DNA of 64,000 nucleotides from Acidobacteriota bacterium (GTDB lineage Bacteria > Acidobacteriota > Terriglobia > Acidiferrales > UBA7541): assembly GCA_003165465.1 (NCBI GenBank), contig PLUM01000014.1, positions 1,999-65,998 of the forward strand, given 5' to 3'. The stretch's first letter is position 1. Every line of letters begins with the position of its first letter. A program made the position numbers and the translations under genes. Positions 42,929-52,243 of this stretch are shown one piece after another. The notes beneath the pieces are model-generated. The model did no database searches. It saw nothing but the letters and a program-made list of their open reading frames with translations, and was not told the DNA's origin.

Positions 42929-43873
42929 ATGATTCCATCAAACAGTTCGCCTTTGGAGCCGGTTTCGATGCCCCCCGCAAGGAAACACATTTGCGTGTGT
43001 ATTTGCACGTACAAGCGGCTAGACTTTCTAAAGCGATTATTGACGGAACTCGGCCGCCAGGATACGGATGGACTGTTCACCTATTCGATCGTCGTTGCCG
43101 ACAACGATCACCTGCAATCCGCGAAAGCGGTCGTGACGGACTTCCTCGCCACCTCCGCTATTCCTGTCGCGTATTGCGTCGAGCCTCGGCAAAATATTGC
43201 GTTAACGCGAAATAAAGCTGTCGAAAATGCGAGCGGCGACTATATCGCGTTCATCGACGACGACGAATTTCCGATCAAACGCTGGCTGGTCACTTTGTTC
43301 AACGCCTGCAACGAATATGGCGTGGACGGCGTCCTTGGCCCGGTGAACCGATACTTCGACGAGCCGCCTCCGAAGTGGATCCTGAAAGGCAACTTTTACG
43401 ATCGCGCCACCTATCCCACGGGATTTGTGATCGATTGGCCGAAAGGCCGCACAGGAAACGTCCTCCTGAAACGGGACATTTTCCCGACGGATGAGCTTTT
43501 CTTTAATCCCGAATTCCGAAATGGCGAGGATCAGGATTTTTTCCGTCGGATGATTGAACGAGGGCATAAATTCATTTGGTGCAATGAAGCCGTCGCTTAT
43601 GAAGTTGTGCCGCCCATGCGCTGGAAGCGCAGCTTCATGCTCCGAAGGGCATTATTGCGCGGTTCCATGGAACCAAAAACGCCCACATTTAAAGTGCAAA
43701 GCGTTCTAAAATCAGTCATTGCCGTCTGTATTTATACGATCGCCCTCCCGTTTGCGCTGGCGTTAGGGCATCACAGATTTATGCGTCTCTTGGTTAGTCT
43801 TTGTGATCACCTTGGCAAGATCCTCGCTTTCGTGGGTATTAACCCAATAAAAGAATCTTATGTCACTGAGTAA
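42929..43873 (+). CDS. Glycosyltransferase family 2
   Basis: A 314-residue GT-A enzyme starting 14 bases after the previous stop. Signatures: ICVCICTYKRLDFLKRLLTE (about 21-40), IVVADNDHL, NIALTRNKAVENASGDYIAF and FIDDDEFPIKRWL (DxD, about 110-122). GNVLLKRDIFP and FRNGEDQDFFRRM fit the acceptor half. The C-terminus holds a membrane helix (SVIAVCIYTIALPFALALGH, about 260-279). Together with the other GTs it should build the repeat unit. The sugar is unknown. Confidence 0.92.
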   Translation: MIPSNSSPLEPVSMPPARKHICVCICTYKRLDFLKRLLTELGRQDTDGLFTYSIVVADNDHLQSAKAVVTDFLATSAIPVAYCVEPRQNIALTRNKAVENASGDYIAFIDDDEFPIKRWLVTLFNACNEYGVDGVLGPVNRYFDEPPPKWILKGNFYDRATYPTGFVIDWPKGRTGNVLLKRDIFPTDELFFNPEFRNGEDQDFFRRMIERGHKFIWCNEAVAYEVVPPMRWKRSFMLRRALLRGSMEPKTPTFKVQSVLKSVIAVCIYTIALPFALALGHHRFMRLLVSLCDHLGKILAFVGINPIKESYVTE

Positions 43874-43973
43874 GCGGGGAACGTGGTGATGCAGAATTCG
43901 AGCCGCAGGAGCATGAAACTAGAGAGATTGTTAATCGATGCCCTCAGGGATTCGAGGGTAAACAACTAAGCCC

Positions 43974-45101
43974 ATGGCAAAATTGAAAAAACGCGAGTTG
44001 GGTCATGATTACACAGCGGAAGTGGACACCTGCGGTGAAGAGACGTGGTGTCGGGTTCTGGAGGAGTTCGAAGACGCCAGTATTTATCAGACCTGGTCAT
44101 ATGCAGAGGTAATCGCCGGCCGGGGCAACACAAGCCATCTGATACTGAGAAAAAACGGCGAAATCGTCGCGATTGCTCAGGCCCGAATTGCAAAGCTGCC
44201 TATCGTCAATGCCGGGATTGCGTATATACACTGGGGACCGCTTTGGCGGCGGCGTGCAACAGAAATGGATGCGGACGTATTCCGACAGGCTCTTCGCGCC
44301 CTGCAAAATGAATTTGCGTGCAGGCGAGGCCTAGTCCTGAGGATGTTTCCAATTCTTTTTGATAGCGACCCTCCTTGCCTTTTAGAAATTTTAAGGGAAG
44401 AAGGATTCTCTCCGGTCAGCAGCAAAACCCCTGGCAGGACAATCCTGATGGATCTTAGCCCTTCTCTCGAAGACTTGCGTGGGGGCATGGGGTCGCACTG
44501 GAAACGTGAGCTGAAAGTGGCCGAGCGAACTGAATTGGAGGTCGTCGAAGGTTCGGGGGAAGCGTTATTCGAGACCTTTGTCGGCATTTACGAAGAGATG
44601 GTATCGAGGAAGAAATTCGTGGAACCCAACGACATCCATCAATTCAAACTGATCCAATCCCAGTTGCCGGAAAAGTTCAAAATGAGAATCATGCTGTGTA
44701 AGTCCGGCCAGGATGTCTGCGCAGGGCATATCTGCAGCGTGATGGGAAATTCGGCAATCTATCTATTTGGCGCGACGAGCAATGCCGGCATGAAGAGTCG
44801 AGGCTCGTATCTGCTGCATTGGAAATTCGTCCAGGAACTAAAACAGAAAGGCATCGCTATTTACAATTTGAATGGGATCAATCCAACCAATAATCCGGGA
44901 ACCTACAAATTCAAGAAAGATCTCGCGGGAACAAACGGCAAGGATGTTTACTACTTTGGACGATTCGATTCGCGCGGCGGGATTCTGAGTCACTCTTCGG
45001 TGATGTGTGGTGACGCTCTCAGAGCCTTCTTTCGGAAGATGAAGGGGCTCACGAAGCTTGCCCGCAACCTGAAAATATCGCCGAAGCCGGCAAACGGATG
45101 A
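43974..45101 (+). CDS. FemAB-like acyltransferase (GNAT fold), first copy
   Basis: A 375-residue protein of the FemAB/lipid II amino-acyl-transferase-like family, two GNAT-type domains in tandem. Features: SIYQTWSYAEVIAGRG (about 36-51), the first-domain strand YIHWGPLWRR, GRTILMDLSPSLEDLRGGMG-type segment (about 155-174), the HWKRELKVAERT helix, then the second-domain AGHICSVMGNSAIYLFGATS (about 252-271) and INPTNNPGTYKFKKDLAGTN (about 301-320). FemAB relatives in EPS loci are thought to add amino acids or acyl groups to glycans. The donor (aminoacyl-tRNA or acyl-CoA) cannot be told from sequence. Confidence 0.84.
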   Translation: MAKLKKRELGHDYTAEVDTCGEETWCRVLEEFEDASIYQTWSYAEVIAGRGNTSHLILRKNGEIVAIAQARIAKLPIVNAGIAYIHWGPLWRRRATEMDADVFRQALRALQNEFACRRGLVLRMFPILFDSDPPCLLEILREEGFSPVSSKTPGRTILMDLSPSLEDLRGGMGSHWKRELKVAERTELEVVEGSGEALFETFVGIYEEMVSRKKFVEPNDIHQFKLIQSQLPEKFKMRIMLCKSGQDVCAGHICSVMGNSAIYLFGATSNAGMKSRGSYLLHWKFVQELKQKGIAIYNLNGINPTNNPGTYKFKKDLAGTNGKDVYYFGRFDSRGGILSHSSVMCGDALRAFFRKMKGLTKLARNLKISPKPANG

Positions 45102-45272
45102 GCTCGCTGACATTTCAAATCACGCAAGTCGTATTGCTCGCGGCGAAAGTCCGCTGACAAAGCCATGCGCCATCGTAATAGGAAATGGTCGCACTCCATG
45201 GAGCGATTGTTTCTGTTAGGCATGACAGATTGAGTGACGAGTTGTGGAAGATCCGATGGGTGCCCCTGAAAA

Positions 45273-46181
45273 ATGAGACGAATACTGACAATTGCTGACC
45301 AAGATATTCAACTTGAAGGACGCTTGCTCCGAATCGCCCGCCCTGCGGGGGACAGTTACAAGTTCATTGCCGATCCCCAGCCAGTCCTCGATGGCCTTCG
45401 GAAGTCCGGAACCCGCGTCGACCTCTTTACATTCATGCAGAAGTTGCCGGAAACCGAGCCGAAATATCCTTACCCGATGGAGTGGGACAACTTTGCCGCT
45501 CTGCCCGTATCCACCTTCGACCACTGGTGGACGCAACAACTCGGCTTCAAGGCCCGGAATAAGGCCAAGCAAGCCGAAAAAAAAGGCGTGACCCTGCGGG
45601 AGGTTCCGTTCGATGACGCGCTCGTCAAGGGAATCTGGGAGATCTACAACGAGTGTCCCGTGCGGCAGGGAAGGCCGTTCAGCCACTACGGAAAGAACAT
45701 CGAGACGGTACGCAAGGAAGAGGCCACGTTCCCCGAAAGCAGCATTTTCATCGGCGCGTTTCTCGGCGATAAATTGATTGGCTTCATCAAGCTGGTCAGC
45801 GACGAAACTCGAACGCAGGCCGGCCTAATGAACATTGTGTCGATGATCCAGCACCGGGACAAGGCCCCCACCAATGCGCTGGTCGCGCAAGCCGTTCGGT
45901 CCTGCGCCGAACGCGGGATTTCCCATCTTGTGTACTCAAACTTTGCCTATGGAAATAAACAGCCGGACAGCGTCGCGGACTTTAAGGAACGCAACGGTTT
46001 CCTGCGGATCAATGTGCCGCGTTATTACGTCCCTTTGACATCCCTTGGTTGGGCCGCCTTTAACATGGGGCTGCATCACCGCTTCGTGGACCAGTTTCCA
46101 GAACCATTGACTGCCAAGCTGCGGGAATTTCGGAACGCCTGGTACAACCGTAAATTCCAATCCGCGGCGGAAGCGTCCTAG
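45273..46181 (+). CDS. FemAB/GNAT-like acyltransferase, second copy
   Basis: A 302-residue protein 172 bases after the first FemAB-like gene. It is a shorter, distinct relative: PVSTFDHWWTQQLGFKARNK (about 77-96), VTLREVPFDDALVKGIWEIY (about 105-124), the GNAT core SSIFIGAFLGDKLIGFIKLV (about 157-176) and VYSNFAYGNKQPDSVADFKE (about 221-240, acceptor-binding helix). The start at 45273 is the first Met in frame. Its two neighbours (FemAB-like and asparagine-synthase-like) also form amide bonds, which suggests a shared modification step. Confidence 0.76.
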   Translation: MRRILTIADQDIQLEGRLLRIARPAGDSYKFIADPQPVLDGLRKSGTRVDLFTFMQKLPETEPKYPYPMEWDNFAALPVSTFDHWWTQQLGFKARNKAKQAEKKGVTLREVPFDDALVKGIWEIYNECPVRQGRPFSHYGKNIETVRKEEATFPESSIFIGAFLGDKLIGFIKLVSDETRTQAGLMNIVSMIQHRDKAPTNALVAQAVRSCAERGISHLVYSNFAYGNKQPDSVADFKERNGFLRINVPRYYVPLTSLGWAAFNMGLHHRFVDQFPEPLTAKLREFRNAWYNRKFQSAAEAS

Positions 46182-46194
46182 GGACAAAAAGGAC

Positions 46195-48018
46195 ATGCCT
46201 GGAATTGTTGGTCTAATCACTAAATTGCCACGGGAACGGGCCGAGCGGGAATTACTGCGCATGGTCGCGGCCATTCGCCACGAGTCTTTCTATGAGACGG
46301 GCACGTGGGTGGATGAGTCTTCGGGAGTGTATGTTGGATGGACGGCGAGGAAGGGTTCTTTCTCGGACGGCATGCCGCTTCGCAACGAGCGGGGCGATGT
46401 CTCTCTTGTTTTTTCCGGGGAGGAATTTCCGGAGCCGGAAACCCGCTCCCGCCTCAGGCAGCAGGACCATGTATTCGACGCCGCCGGCCCCTCTTATCTC
46501 GTTCACCTTTACGAAGAAGATCCGGCCTTCCCAGCGGGGTTGAACGGACGATTCCACGGATTGCTGGCGGACCGGACGCACGGAACTGCGGCGCTCTTCA
46601 ATGACCGGTACGGGATGCAGCGCCTGTATTACCACGAGTCGAAAGATGCCTTTTATTTCGCCGCCGAAGCCAAGGCCATCCTCGCGGTTCGTCCCGAGCT
46701 CCGCAAAGCGGACCCTCGGGGCATGGGCGAACTTATCTCCTGCGGTTGCGTCCTGGAAAACCGGACGATTTTCGACGGCATCCACGTACTGCCGCCGGGT
46801 TCGTCCTGGGTGTTTCGCAACGGCTCGCTTGAGCTGAAATCCAGCTATTTCCAGCCTCAGGAGTGGGAACAACAGGAGCAGCTCGATCCCGAAACGTATT
46901 ACCAGCAACTACGGGAAGTTTTCTCGCGCACACTGCCCCGCTACTTTGCAGGCGCGGAAAAAATAGGCATATCGCTGACCGGGGGGCTGGACAGCCGGAT
47001 GATTATGGCTTGGCAGCCGTCTCCGCCCGGATCGTTGCCTTGCTATTCGTTCGGCGGAACCTATCGCGACTGTCAGGATGTGGTGATTGCGCGCCGGGTG
47101 GCGAAAGCGTGCAGCCAAACGCATCAGGTCATCCCCGTTGCGGAAGAATTTCTCTCTAATTTCCCCCACTACGCGGAGCGCACTGTTTACCTGACCGACG
47201 GATGTGTCCCCGTGACGCATTCTCCTGATTTATTCGTAAACGAGAGGGCCCGCCAAATCGCACCCGCGCGCATGACCGGAAACTACGGGGGTGAAGTGTT
47301 GCGCCGGGTTCGGGCATTCAAGCCGGGATCGCCTCTGGCCGGCCTCTTCCATTCCGACGTGGAGCCATATTTCCAACAAGCCAAATCAACGTATGGCCAA
47401 TTAATTGAAACTCACCCGCTCTCCTTCGCCGTATTCCGGCAAGCGCCCTGGCACCATCACGGGCTGCTGTCACTGGAACAGACGCAAATCACATTACGAT
47501 CGCCATTTCTCGACAACGCGTTGGTCAAAACCGTTTTTCAGGCGCCAGATTCGGCCTGCCGAGACAATCAGGCGTCCTTGCGGCTGATCGAGGACGGCAA
47601 CCCGGCGCTCAAAAGCATCCGCACGGATCGCGGCTTGGCGGGGAACCACAATTCTCTGTTTTCCGCCGGGAATCGCGCATTTTTCGAGTTCACGTATAAA
47701 GCCGAGTACGCATATGATTACGGCATGCCACAATGGGTAGCCAAGGTGGATCACTTGCTTTCGCCACTGCATCTCGAGCGCCTCTTTCTCGGGAGACAGA
47801 AGTTCTACCACTTTCGCGTTTGGTACCGCGATCGGCTTTCCGCCTATGTCAGGGAAATGCTGCTCGATCCCAGAACTCTGTCGCGCCCGTACCTGAACCC
47901 CCAAAAAGTTGAGGAAGTGGTGCAGGGCCATATCAAAGGTACTCGCAATTACACAACCGAAATTCACACACTGCTGACATTGGAGATTGTGCACCGCCTT
48001 TTCCTTGACTCCAAATGA
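46195..48018 (+). CDS. Asparagine-synthase-like amide ligase lacking the glutaminase Cys
   Basis: A 607-residue two-domain protein. Asparagine synthetase B normally starts Met-Cys-Gly-Ile, where the Cys exposed after Met removal splits glutamine. Here residue 2 is Pro (MPGIVGLITK), so the N-terminal Ntn domain cannot use the usual nucleophile, although its other strands remain (HVFDAAGPSYLVHLYEEDP; GRFHGLLADRTHGTAALFND; RYGMQRLYYHESKD). The ATP-pyrophosphatase loop is intact, SLTGGLDSR (260-268), as is the later RSPFLDNALVKTVF. It probably uses free ammonia or an amine substrate to amidate a carboxylate, possibly a uronic acid or amino-acid group of the EPS. The start is 13 bases after the FemAB-like stop. 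A downstream start would lose the fold. Confidence 0.9.
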   Translation: MPGIVGLITKLPRERAERELLRMVAAIRHESFYETGTWVDESSGVYVGWTARKGSFSDGMPLRNERGDVSLVFSGEEFPEPETRSRLRQQDHVFDAAGPSYLVHLYEEDPAFPAGLNGRFHGLLADRTHGTAALFNDRYGMQRLYYHESKDAFYFAAEAKAILAVRPELRKADPRGMGELISCGCVLENRTIFDGIHVLPPGSSWVFRNGSLELKSSYFQPQEWEQQEQLDPETYYQQLREVFSRTLPRYFAGAEKIGISLTGGLDSRMIMAWQPSPPGSLPCYSFGGTYRDCQDVVIARRVAKACSQTHQVIPVAEEFLSNFPHYAERTVYLTDGCVPVTHSPDLFVNERARQIAPARMTGNYGGEVLRRVRAFKPGSPLAGLFHSDVEPYFQQAKSTYGQLIETHPLSFAVFRQAPWHHHGLLSLEQTQITLRSPFLDNALVKTVFQAPDSACRDNQASLRLIEDGNPALKSIRTDRGLAGNHNSLFSAGNRAFFEFTYKAEYAYDYGMPQWVAKVDHLLSPLHLERLFLGRQKFYHFRVWYRDRLSAYVREMLLDPRTLSRPYLNPQKVEEVVQGHIKGTRNYTTEIHTLLTLEIVHRLFLDSK

Positions 48019-48047
48019 AACCGAAATAATGGCCGGAGAAGAATGCA

Positions 48048-49121
48048 GTGGACCAGATTATGAGCCAACCCACAACTTCCGAGATTCCCCGAGGCGAGGG
48101 TACTGAAGTGGCAAAGCGCACTAAAGCCGAACGGATTCCAGCGCTTGATTTCACGAAGGGCTCACTCGTCTTGATCATGGTACTTTACCATTGGCTGAAT
48201 TATTTCATCGGCCCTCAGGGCTTTTTTTACGTTTACCTGAGATTCCTGCCTCCCTCTTTTATTTTCATTACCGGCTTCCTGATATCCCACGTTTATCTGC
48301 AAGCAGATAAAATTACGGATGCGCGGATTCCTCGGAGATTAGTCATTCGGGGCTTGAAGATACTAACAATATTTTTCGTGCTGAACGAGCTCATCAGCCT
48401 GGTGATTCCTGGAGCCGGCAATGGAAAATCGTTCGGAGAGAGCTTTTCCGCCAGCGCCCTAACGTCGGTCTACATCACTGGAAACTCAACAGGCGGAAAA
48501 TTGGCTGCTTTTACTATTTTGGTGCCAATCGCCTACTTGCTCATCTTGAGTGCGGGCCTATTGGTCCTGTGTAGAGTTTACAGGTACATTTTTCACGTGG
48601 CGTCCATTGTGTCCTTGTTGAGTATTTTTGTTTTGGGTTTAAATGGCGACAAGAACGGCATCTTGGAACTTCTTACGGTAGGACTGCTGGGAGTGAGTGT
48701 CGGGCACATTTCCATTCAAAAGGTGAATGTAGTCTTGAGACATCCCCTTACGCTATTTTTTGTTTATCTTTGTTACCTAGTAACAATAACGGTCTGGGAC
48801 GTCCCTTATCCATTGCAGGTTATCGGCGTGTGCCTCACTCTCGCGGTGATTTATTGGCTGGGCACGATCAGCGGCGACTCCGGGGCGATTCCTCGGTCCG
48901 TCATCCTGCTCGGCAAGTATTCGTTGCTGGGATATATCGGTCAAATTGCCATCCTGCAATTGGGCCGGAGAGGGCTGCGCCACGTAAATCTGGGACCATG
49001 GGAGTTGTGTATGACCTTGTTCGGCGCCGCGGCCCTGACCATGATGGCCATTGAGGCGACGGATCGCGCGAGAGCTAAAGCACGAATCGTCAACGCCGTT
49101 TACACCGCCGTGTTCAACTAG
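48048..49121 (+). CDS. Polytopic membrane acyltransferase (OpgC/HGSNAT/DUF1624-like)
   Basis: A 357-residue membrane protein with about ten spans. The GTG at 48048 has GGAG nearby; ATG at 48060 is an alternative. The N-terminal RIPALDFTKGSLVLIMVLYH (about 29-48) is the hallmark of this acyltransferase group (Asp then Gly-Leu/His before TM1), followed by FLPPSFIFITGFLISHVYLQ (about 65-84). These enzymes carry acetyl or succinyl groups across the membrane to periplasmic glycans. It has the same orientation and 29-base spacing to the asparagine-synthase-like gene, so it is in the operon. Confidence 0.78.
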   Translation: MDQIMSQPTTSEIPRGEGTEVAKRTKAERIPALDFTKGSLVLIMVLYHWLNYFIGPQGFFYVYLRFLPPSFIFITGFLISHVYLQADKITDARIPRRLVIRGLKILTIFFVLNELISLVIPGAGNGKSFGESFSASALTSVYITGNSTGGKLAAFTILVPIAYLLILSAGLLVLCRVYRYIFHVASIVSLLSIFVLGLNGDKNGILELLTVGLLGVSVGHISIQKVNVVLRHPLTLFFVYLCYLVTITVWDVPYPLQVIGVCLTLAVIYWLGTISGDSGAIPRSVILLGKYSLLGYIGQIAILQLGRRGLRHVNLGPWELCMTLFGAAALTMMAIEATDRARAKARIVNAVYTAVFN

Positions 49122-49172
49122 AACAAAAAGTGTGCCGCTTGAGATGAAGATAGATTCCTCCGGAGAAGAGCA

Positions 49173-50594
49173 TTGACACAGTTAGCGACCTTAGTTTGTG
49201 TAATCGGAATCTTAGGGCTTTTCCTGCTCAACCGGGATCCGAAGGCCAAGACATCCAAGGCCCTCTGGATTCCGCTGATCTGGCTGTTGATTGCAGGGTC
49301 GCGAAACGTCGGTGAATGGCTGCAGCCGGCGGGACCCACGGATGGCTCGGACCCTTACCTCGAGGGAAATCCCATAGACCGAAACATACTGGCGGGACTC
49401 GTAGTCCTGGGCATCATCGTCCTAATCCGGCGGCGACACAAAGTTGTGAAAATTCTCAGCGCGAATTGGCCCATCATCCTGTTTTTCGTTTATTGCCTGG
49501 TCAGTATTTTTTGGTCCGACTATCCCTACGTGGGATTTAAGAGGTGGATCAGGTTCTCGGGCGACGTGGTAATGGTGTTGGTGATCCTGAGTGATCGCGA
49601 TTGGCTGGCGGCTCGTAAAAAGATACTCGCCTGGCCCGCTTTTGTGCTCTTGCCGCTTTCCATTTTATTCATCCGATATTACCCCCAACTGGGCAGATCA
49701 TTTGGACAGTGGGATTATGCTGTGTTCTGGACCGGGGTCAGTTCGACCAAGAACGGCCTGGGCATGATCTCCATGGTCTTTGGACTGGCATCCGCGTCGC
49801 GTTTCCTGGATGCATTCCGAGAGCGGCAAGACACAAATAGGATGAGAGTGCTGATTGCCCACGGCACGATTTTGGCGATGGCCATCTATCTCATCGAGAT
49901 GGCCCATTCGGCGACGTCCCTGGCGTGCTTCATGCTTGGAAGCATTGTGCTGGTGTTGACGAGTGTGCGTCCGTTGGCCCGATTTCCGGGATTCGTGCAT
50001 ATTCTGGTTTGGGGCTTGCTCTTCATTTCTTTTTCTTCTCTCTTCCTTAACATCGGTTCGGGCTTCGTCGAAGACTTGGGAAGAAATTCCACGCTGACTG
50101 GCAGAACTGAAGTCTGGAGTCGCGTCTTGACATTGGTCAAGAATCCAGTGTTAGGCACCGGTTTCGAAAGTTTCTGGATCGGACCAAGACTCGCCTATAT
50201 GCGTTCCCTCGACCCCGGCCTGAACCAGGCTCACAACGGTTATCTTGAAATATATTTGAATCTCGGTTTCGTCGGGGTGACTCTCTTTGCCATCGTCATA
50301 TTGACTGGCTACCGGAATATTATTTCCGCATTCCACCGGGATGCAAACACCGCAAGGCTCAGGCTGATGTACTTTGTCCCGGCTATTTCCTTTAACTTCA
50401 CGGAAGCAGGGTTCAAGATGATGAGTCCGATATGGATTCTGTTCCTGCTATCGACCATTGCCCTGCCGGCGGTCGCCAGCGAGGAGAGCCCTGTCGCGCG
50501 CCCAGCGCCTCTTCTTCGCGATAGGAAGACCCCCGTGCCTAAGTCACGGGCAAAGGACGCGCTCGTTGTCGGAATACATAAGAGAACCATTTGA
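49173..50594 (+). CDS. O-antigen ligase/polymerase (Wzy/WaaL-like)
   Basis: A 473-residue membrane protein with about eleven spans, started at a TTG (49173) with CGGAGAAG about 8 bases upstream. The family loop between late spans is visible: GRNSTLTGRTEVWSRVLTLV (about 307-326), NPVLGTGFESFWIGPRLAYM and NQAHNGYLEIYLNLGFVGVT (about 352-371, with the conserved His-Asn). These place it in the O-antigen ligase/polymerase family, which polymerises repeat units on undecaprenyl in the periplasm or joins them to an acceptor. With the flippase it forms a Wzx/Wzy-type pair. Confidence 0.9.
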   Translation: MTQLATLVCVIGILGLFLLNRDPKAKTSKALWIPLIWLLIAGSRNVGEWLQPAGPTDGSDPYLEGNPIDRNILAGLVVLGIIVLIRRRHKVVKILSANWPIILFFVYCLVSIFWSDYPYVGFKRWIRFSGDVVMVLVILSDRDWLAARKKILAWPAFVLLPLSILFIRYYPQLGRSFGQWDYAVFWTGVSSTKNGLGMISMVFGLASASRFLDAFRERQDTNRMRVLIAHGTILAMAIYLIEMAHSATSLACFMLGSIVLVLTSVRPLARFPGFVHILVWGLLFISFSSLFLNIGSGFVEDLGRNSTLTGRTEVWSRVLTLVKNPVLGTGFESFWIGPRLAYMRSLDPGLNQAHNGYLEIYLNLGFVGVTLFAIVILTGYRNIISAFHRDANTARLRLMYFVPAISFNFTEAGFKMMSPIWILFLLSTIALPAVASEESPVARPAPLLRDRKTPVPKSRAKDALVVGIHKRTI

Positions 50595-50670
50595 AACCGT
50601 TTGATACAAGGAGCGCATTTCGATCCAGCGCGAAACGTGGAAATGGGAACTGGCCAGAGGAGCGTTCCTG

Positions 50671-52233
50671 ATGCCAACTGGAAAATTGAAATCAGCGGGC
50701 TACAAGCTCCTATCGGGCTCCGTGCTGCGCATGGGCAATCTCGTTGCTAGCGCGCTCGTTGGCCTGTTCCTGCTGCCTTTCATCGTGCATCACCTGGGCG
50801 ATCGCCTCTATGGGTTCTGGTCTCTCACAGCGGCGTTCATTGGTTATTACGGTCTTCTTGACCTGGGTCTCACCAGCGCCATCTCGCAGTATTTGTGCAT
50901 TGCGATCGGCCGCAACGATCCGGCCGAGAGTCAAAAAGTTTTCAATACCGCCCTGCGCATTCAATCATTCCTCGGCTGCCTCGCCTTGCTGGCGACGGCC
51001 CTGATCGCCGTATCCGCACCCTTGTTCTGCCACAATCCGGAAGACGCCGCACTATTCTGGAGAGTGATAGCCATCCTGGGCATAAACGCGGCGATTGGCT
51101 TCCCGGCAAGGGTCTATGGGGGAATCCTGGAGGCGGAACTACGGTTCGATATTCAGTCAGGGTTGACCCTCTTCGGATTAGTTCTGCGCACCGGCCTTAC
51201 GATCTGGGCAGTTCTGGCGGGCGGGGGACTCTTGGCACTCGCTTGGGTGACGCTAGTGTCTTCGCTGCCGGCCATCCCGGTACAGATTTGGTATGCAAAG
51301 CGGCAAGCGCCATGGGCCAGAATTGACGTTTTGCCCGTCGCGTGGGCCAGGACAAAAAGTCTATTTTCTTACAGTGCCTATACCGCCGTGACGATGCTTG
51401 CGGACACTTTGCGGTTTCAGATCGATCCTCTTGTCATCTCGGCTTTTATTGGGTTGGCTGCCGTTACGCATTACAGGGTTGCCACCGTCTTTATGGCGTA
51501 TTTTATCAATGCCATGATCTCAACCGGAGGGATATTTCAGCCCGTCCTCAGCCAGCTCCACGGCGCAGGGGATCGGAATGCCCTGGAGAAGGTGTTTTTC
51601 TTTGCGACAAAAGTTTCACTTTGTATCTCCGTCTTTATCGGCTTCAGCCTCATCTCCTGGGGAAAACCTTTCATCAATCGCTGGATGGGGCCTCACTATC
51701 AGGACGCGTACTGGCCCATGGTTGTCTTGTCGCTGGCCGTGCTACTGGATGTGTGTCAGGGCCCATCGATAACTCTGTTGTACGCTACGTTCAACCATCG
51801 TTTTTATACCTATGTAAATGCCGCGGAGGGCATCATCAATCTGCTGGTTAGTTTGCTGCTGGTCCGGTCTCTTGGAATCCTGGGCGTAGCCTTGGGTACA
51901 CTGATTGCGGCATTCGTTATTCGGATCGTGGTGCAGCCATTCTTCGTGTGCAGGGTCAGCGAACTCCACTACAGCAACTACATGAAATTTCTCGGAGGAA
52001 ACCTGCTGCGCTGCGCCTGCCTGATGGGCGCGGCTATCACGATTTCGGCCTGGGGTTTAAGATCCAGCTACCCTTATCTGGTCAGTTCCGCAGTCTGCGC
52101 TGCGGCAGTCTATGCGGCCGGATCCTGGCTGTTTGTCTTCAACCGACGCGAGCGCGAACAGTTGCTGGCGGCCATAACAAATCGTGGCCGGAAGAGCATC
52201 GATCCGGCGGCCGCGGTCGCGGCGGTTCAGTAG
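50671..52233 (+). CDS. Wzx-type polysaccharide flippase (MOP superfamily)
   Basis: A 520-residue membrane protein with about fourteen hydrophobic segments, starting at the ATG 50671 with GAGGAG about 9 bases upstream. The N-terminus SGSVLRMGNLVASALVGLFL (about 15-34) and LPFIVHHLGDRLYGFWSLTA (about 35-54) match the polysaccharide biosynthesis/MATE-like flippases that move undecaprenyl-linked repeat units to the outer leaflet. The inner half includes FSYSAYTAVTMLADTLRFQI (about 233-252) and, near the C-terminus, ILGVALGTLIAAFVIRIVVQ. It ends with a Lys/Arg/Ala-rich tail. The gene follows the ligase gene by 77 bases. Confidence 0.93.
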   Translation: MPTGKLKSAGYKLLSGSVLRMGNLVASALVGLFLLPFIVHHLGDRLYGFWSLTAAFIGYYGLLDLGLTSAISQYLCIAIGRNDPAESQKVFNTALRIQSFLGCLALLATALIAVSAPLFCHNPEDAALFWRVIAILGINAAIGFPARVYGGILEAELRFDIQSGLTLFGLVLRTGLTIWAVLAGGGLLALAWVTLVSSLPAIPVQIWYAKRQAPWARIDVLPVAWARTKSLFSYSAYTAVTMLADTLRFQIDPLVISAFIGLAAVTHYRVATVFMAYFINAMISTGGIFQPVLSQLHGAGDRNALEKVFFFATKVSLCISVFIGFSLISWGKPFINRWMGPHYQDAYWPMVVLSLAVLLDVCQGPSITLLYATFNHRFYTYVNAAEGIINLLVSLLLVRSLGILGVALGTLIAAFVIRIVVQPFFVCRVSELHYSNYMKFLGGNLLRCACLMGAAITISAWGLRSSYPYLVSSAVCAAAVYAAGSWLFVFNRREREQLLAAITNRGRKSIDPAAAVAAVQ

Positions 52234-52243
52234 AAGGTGACAC

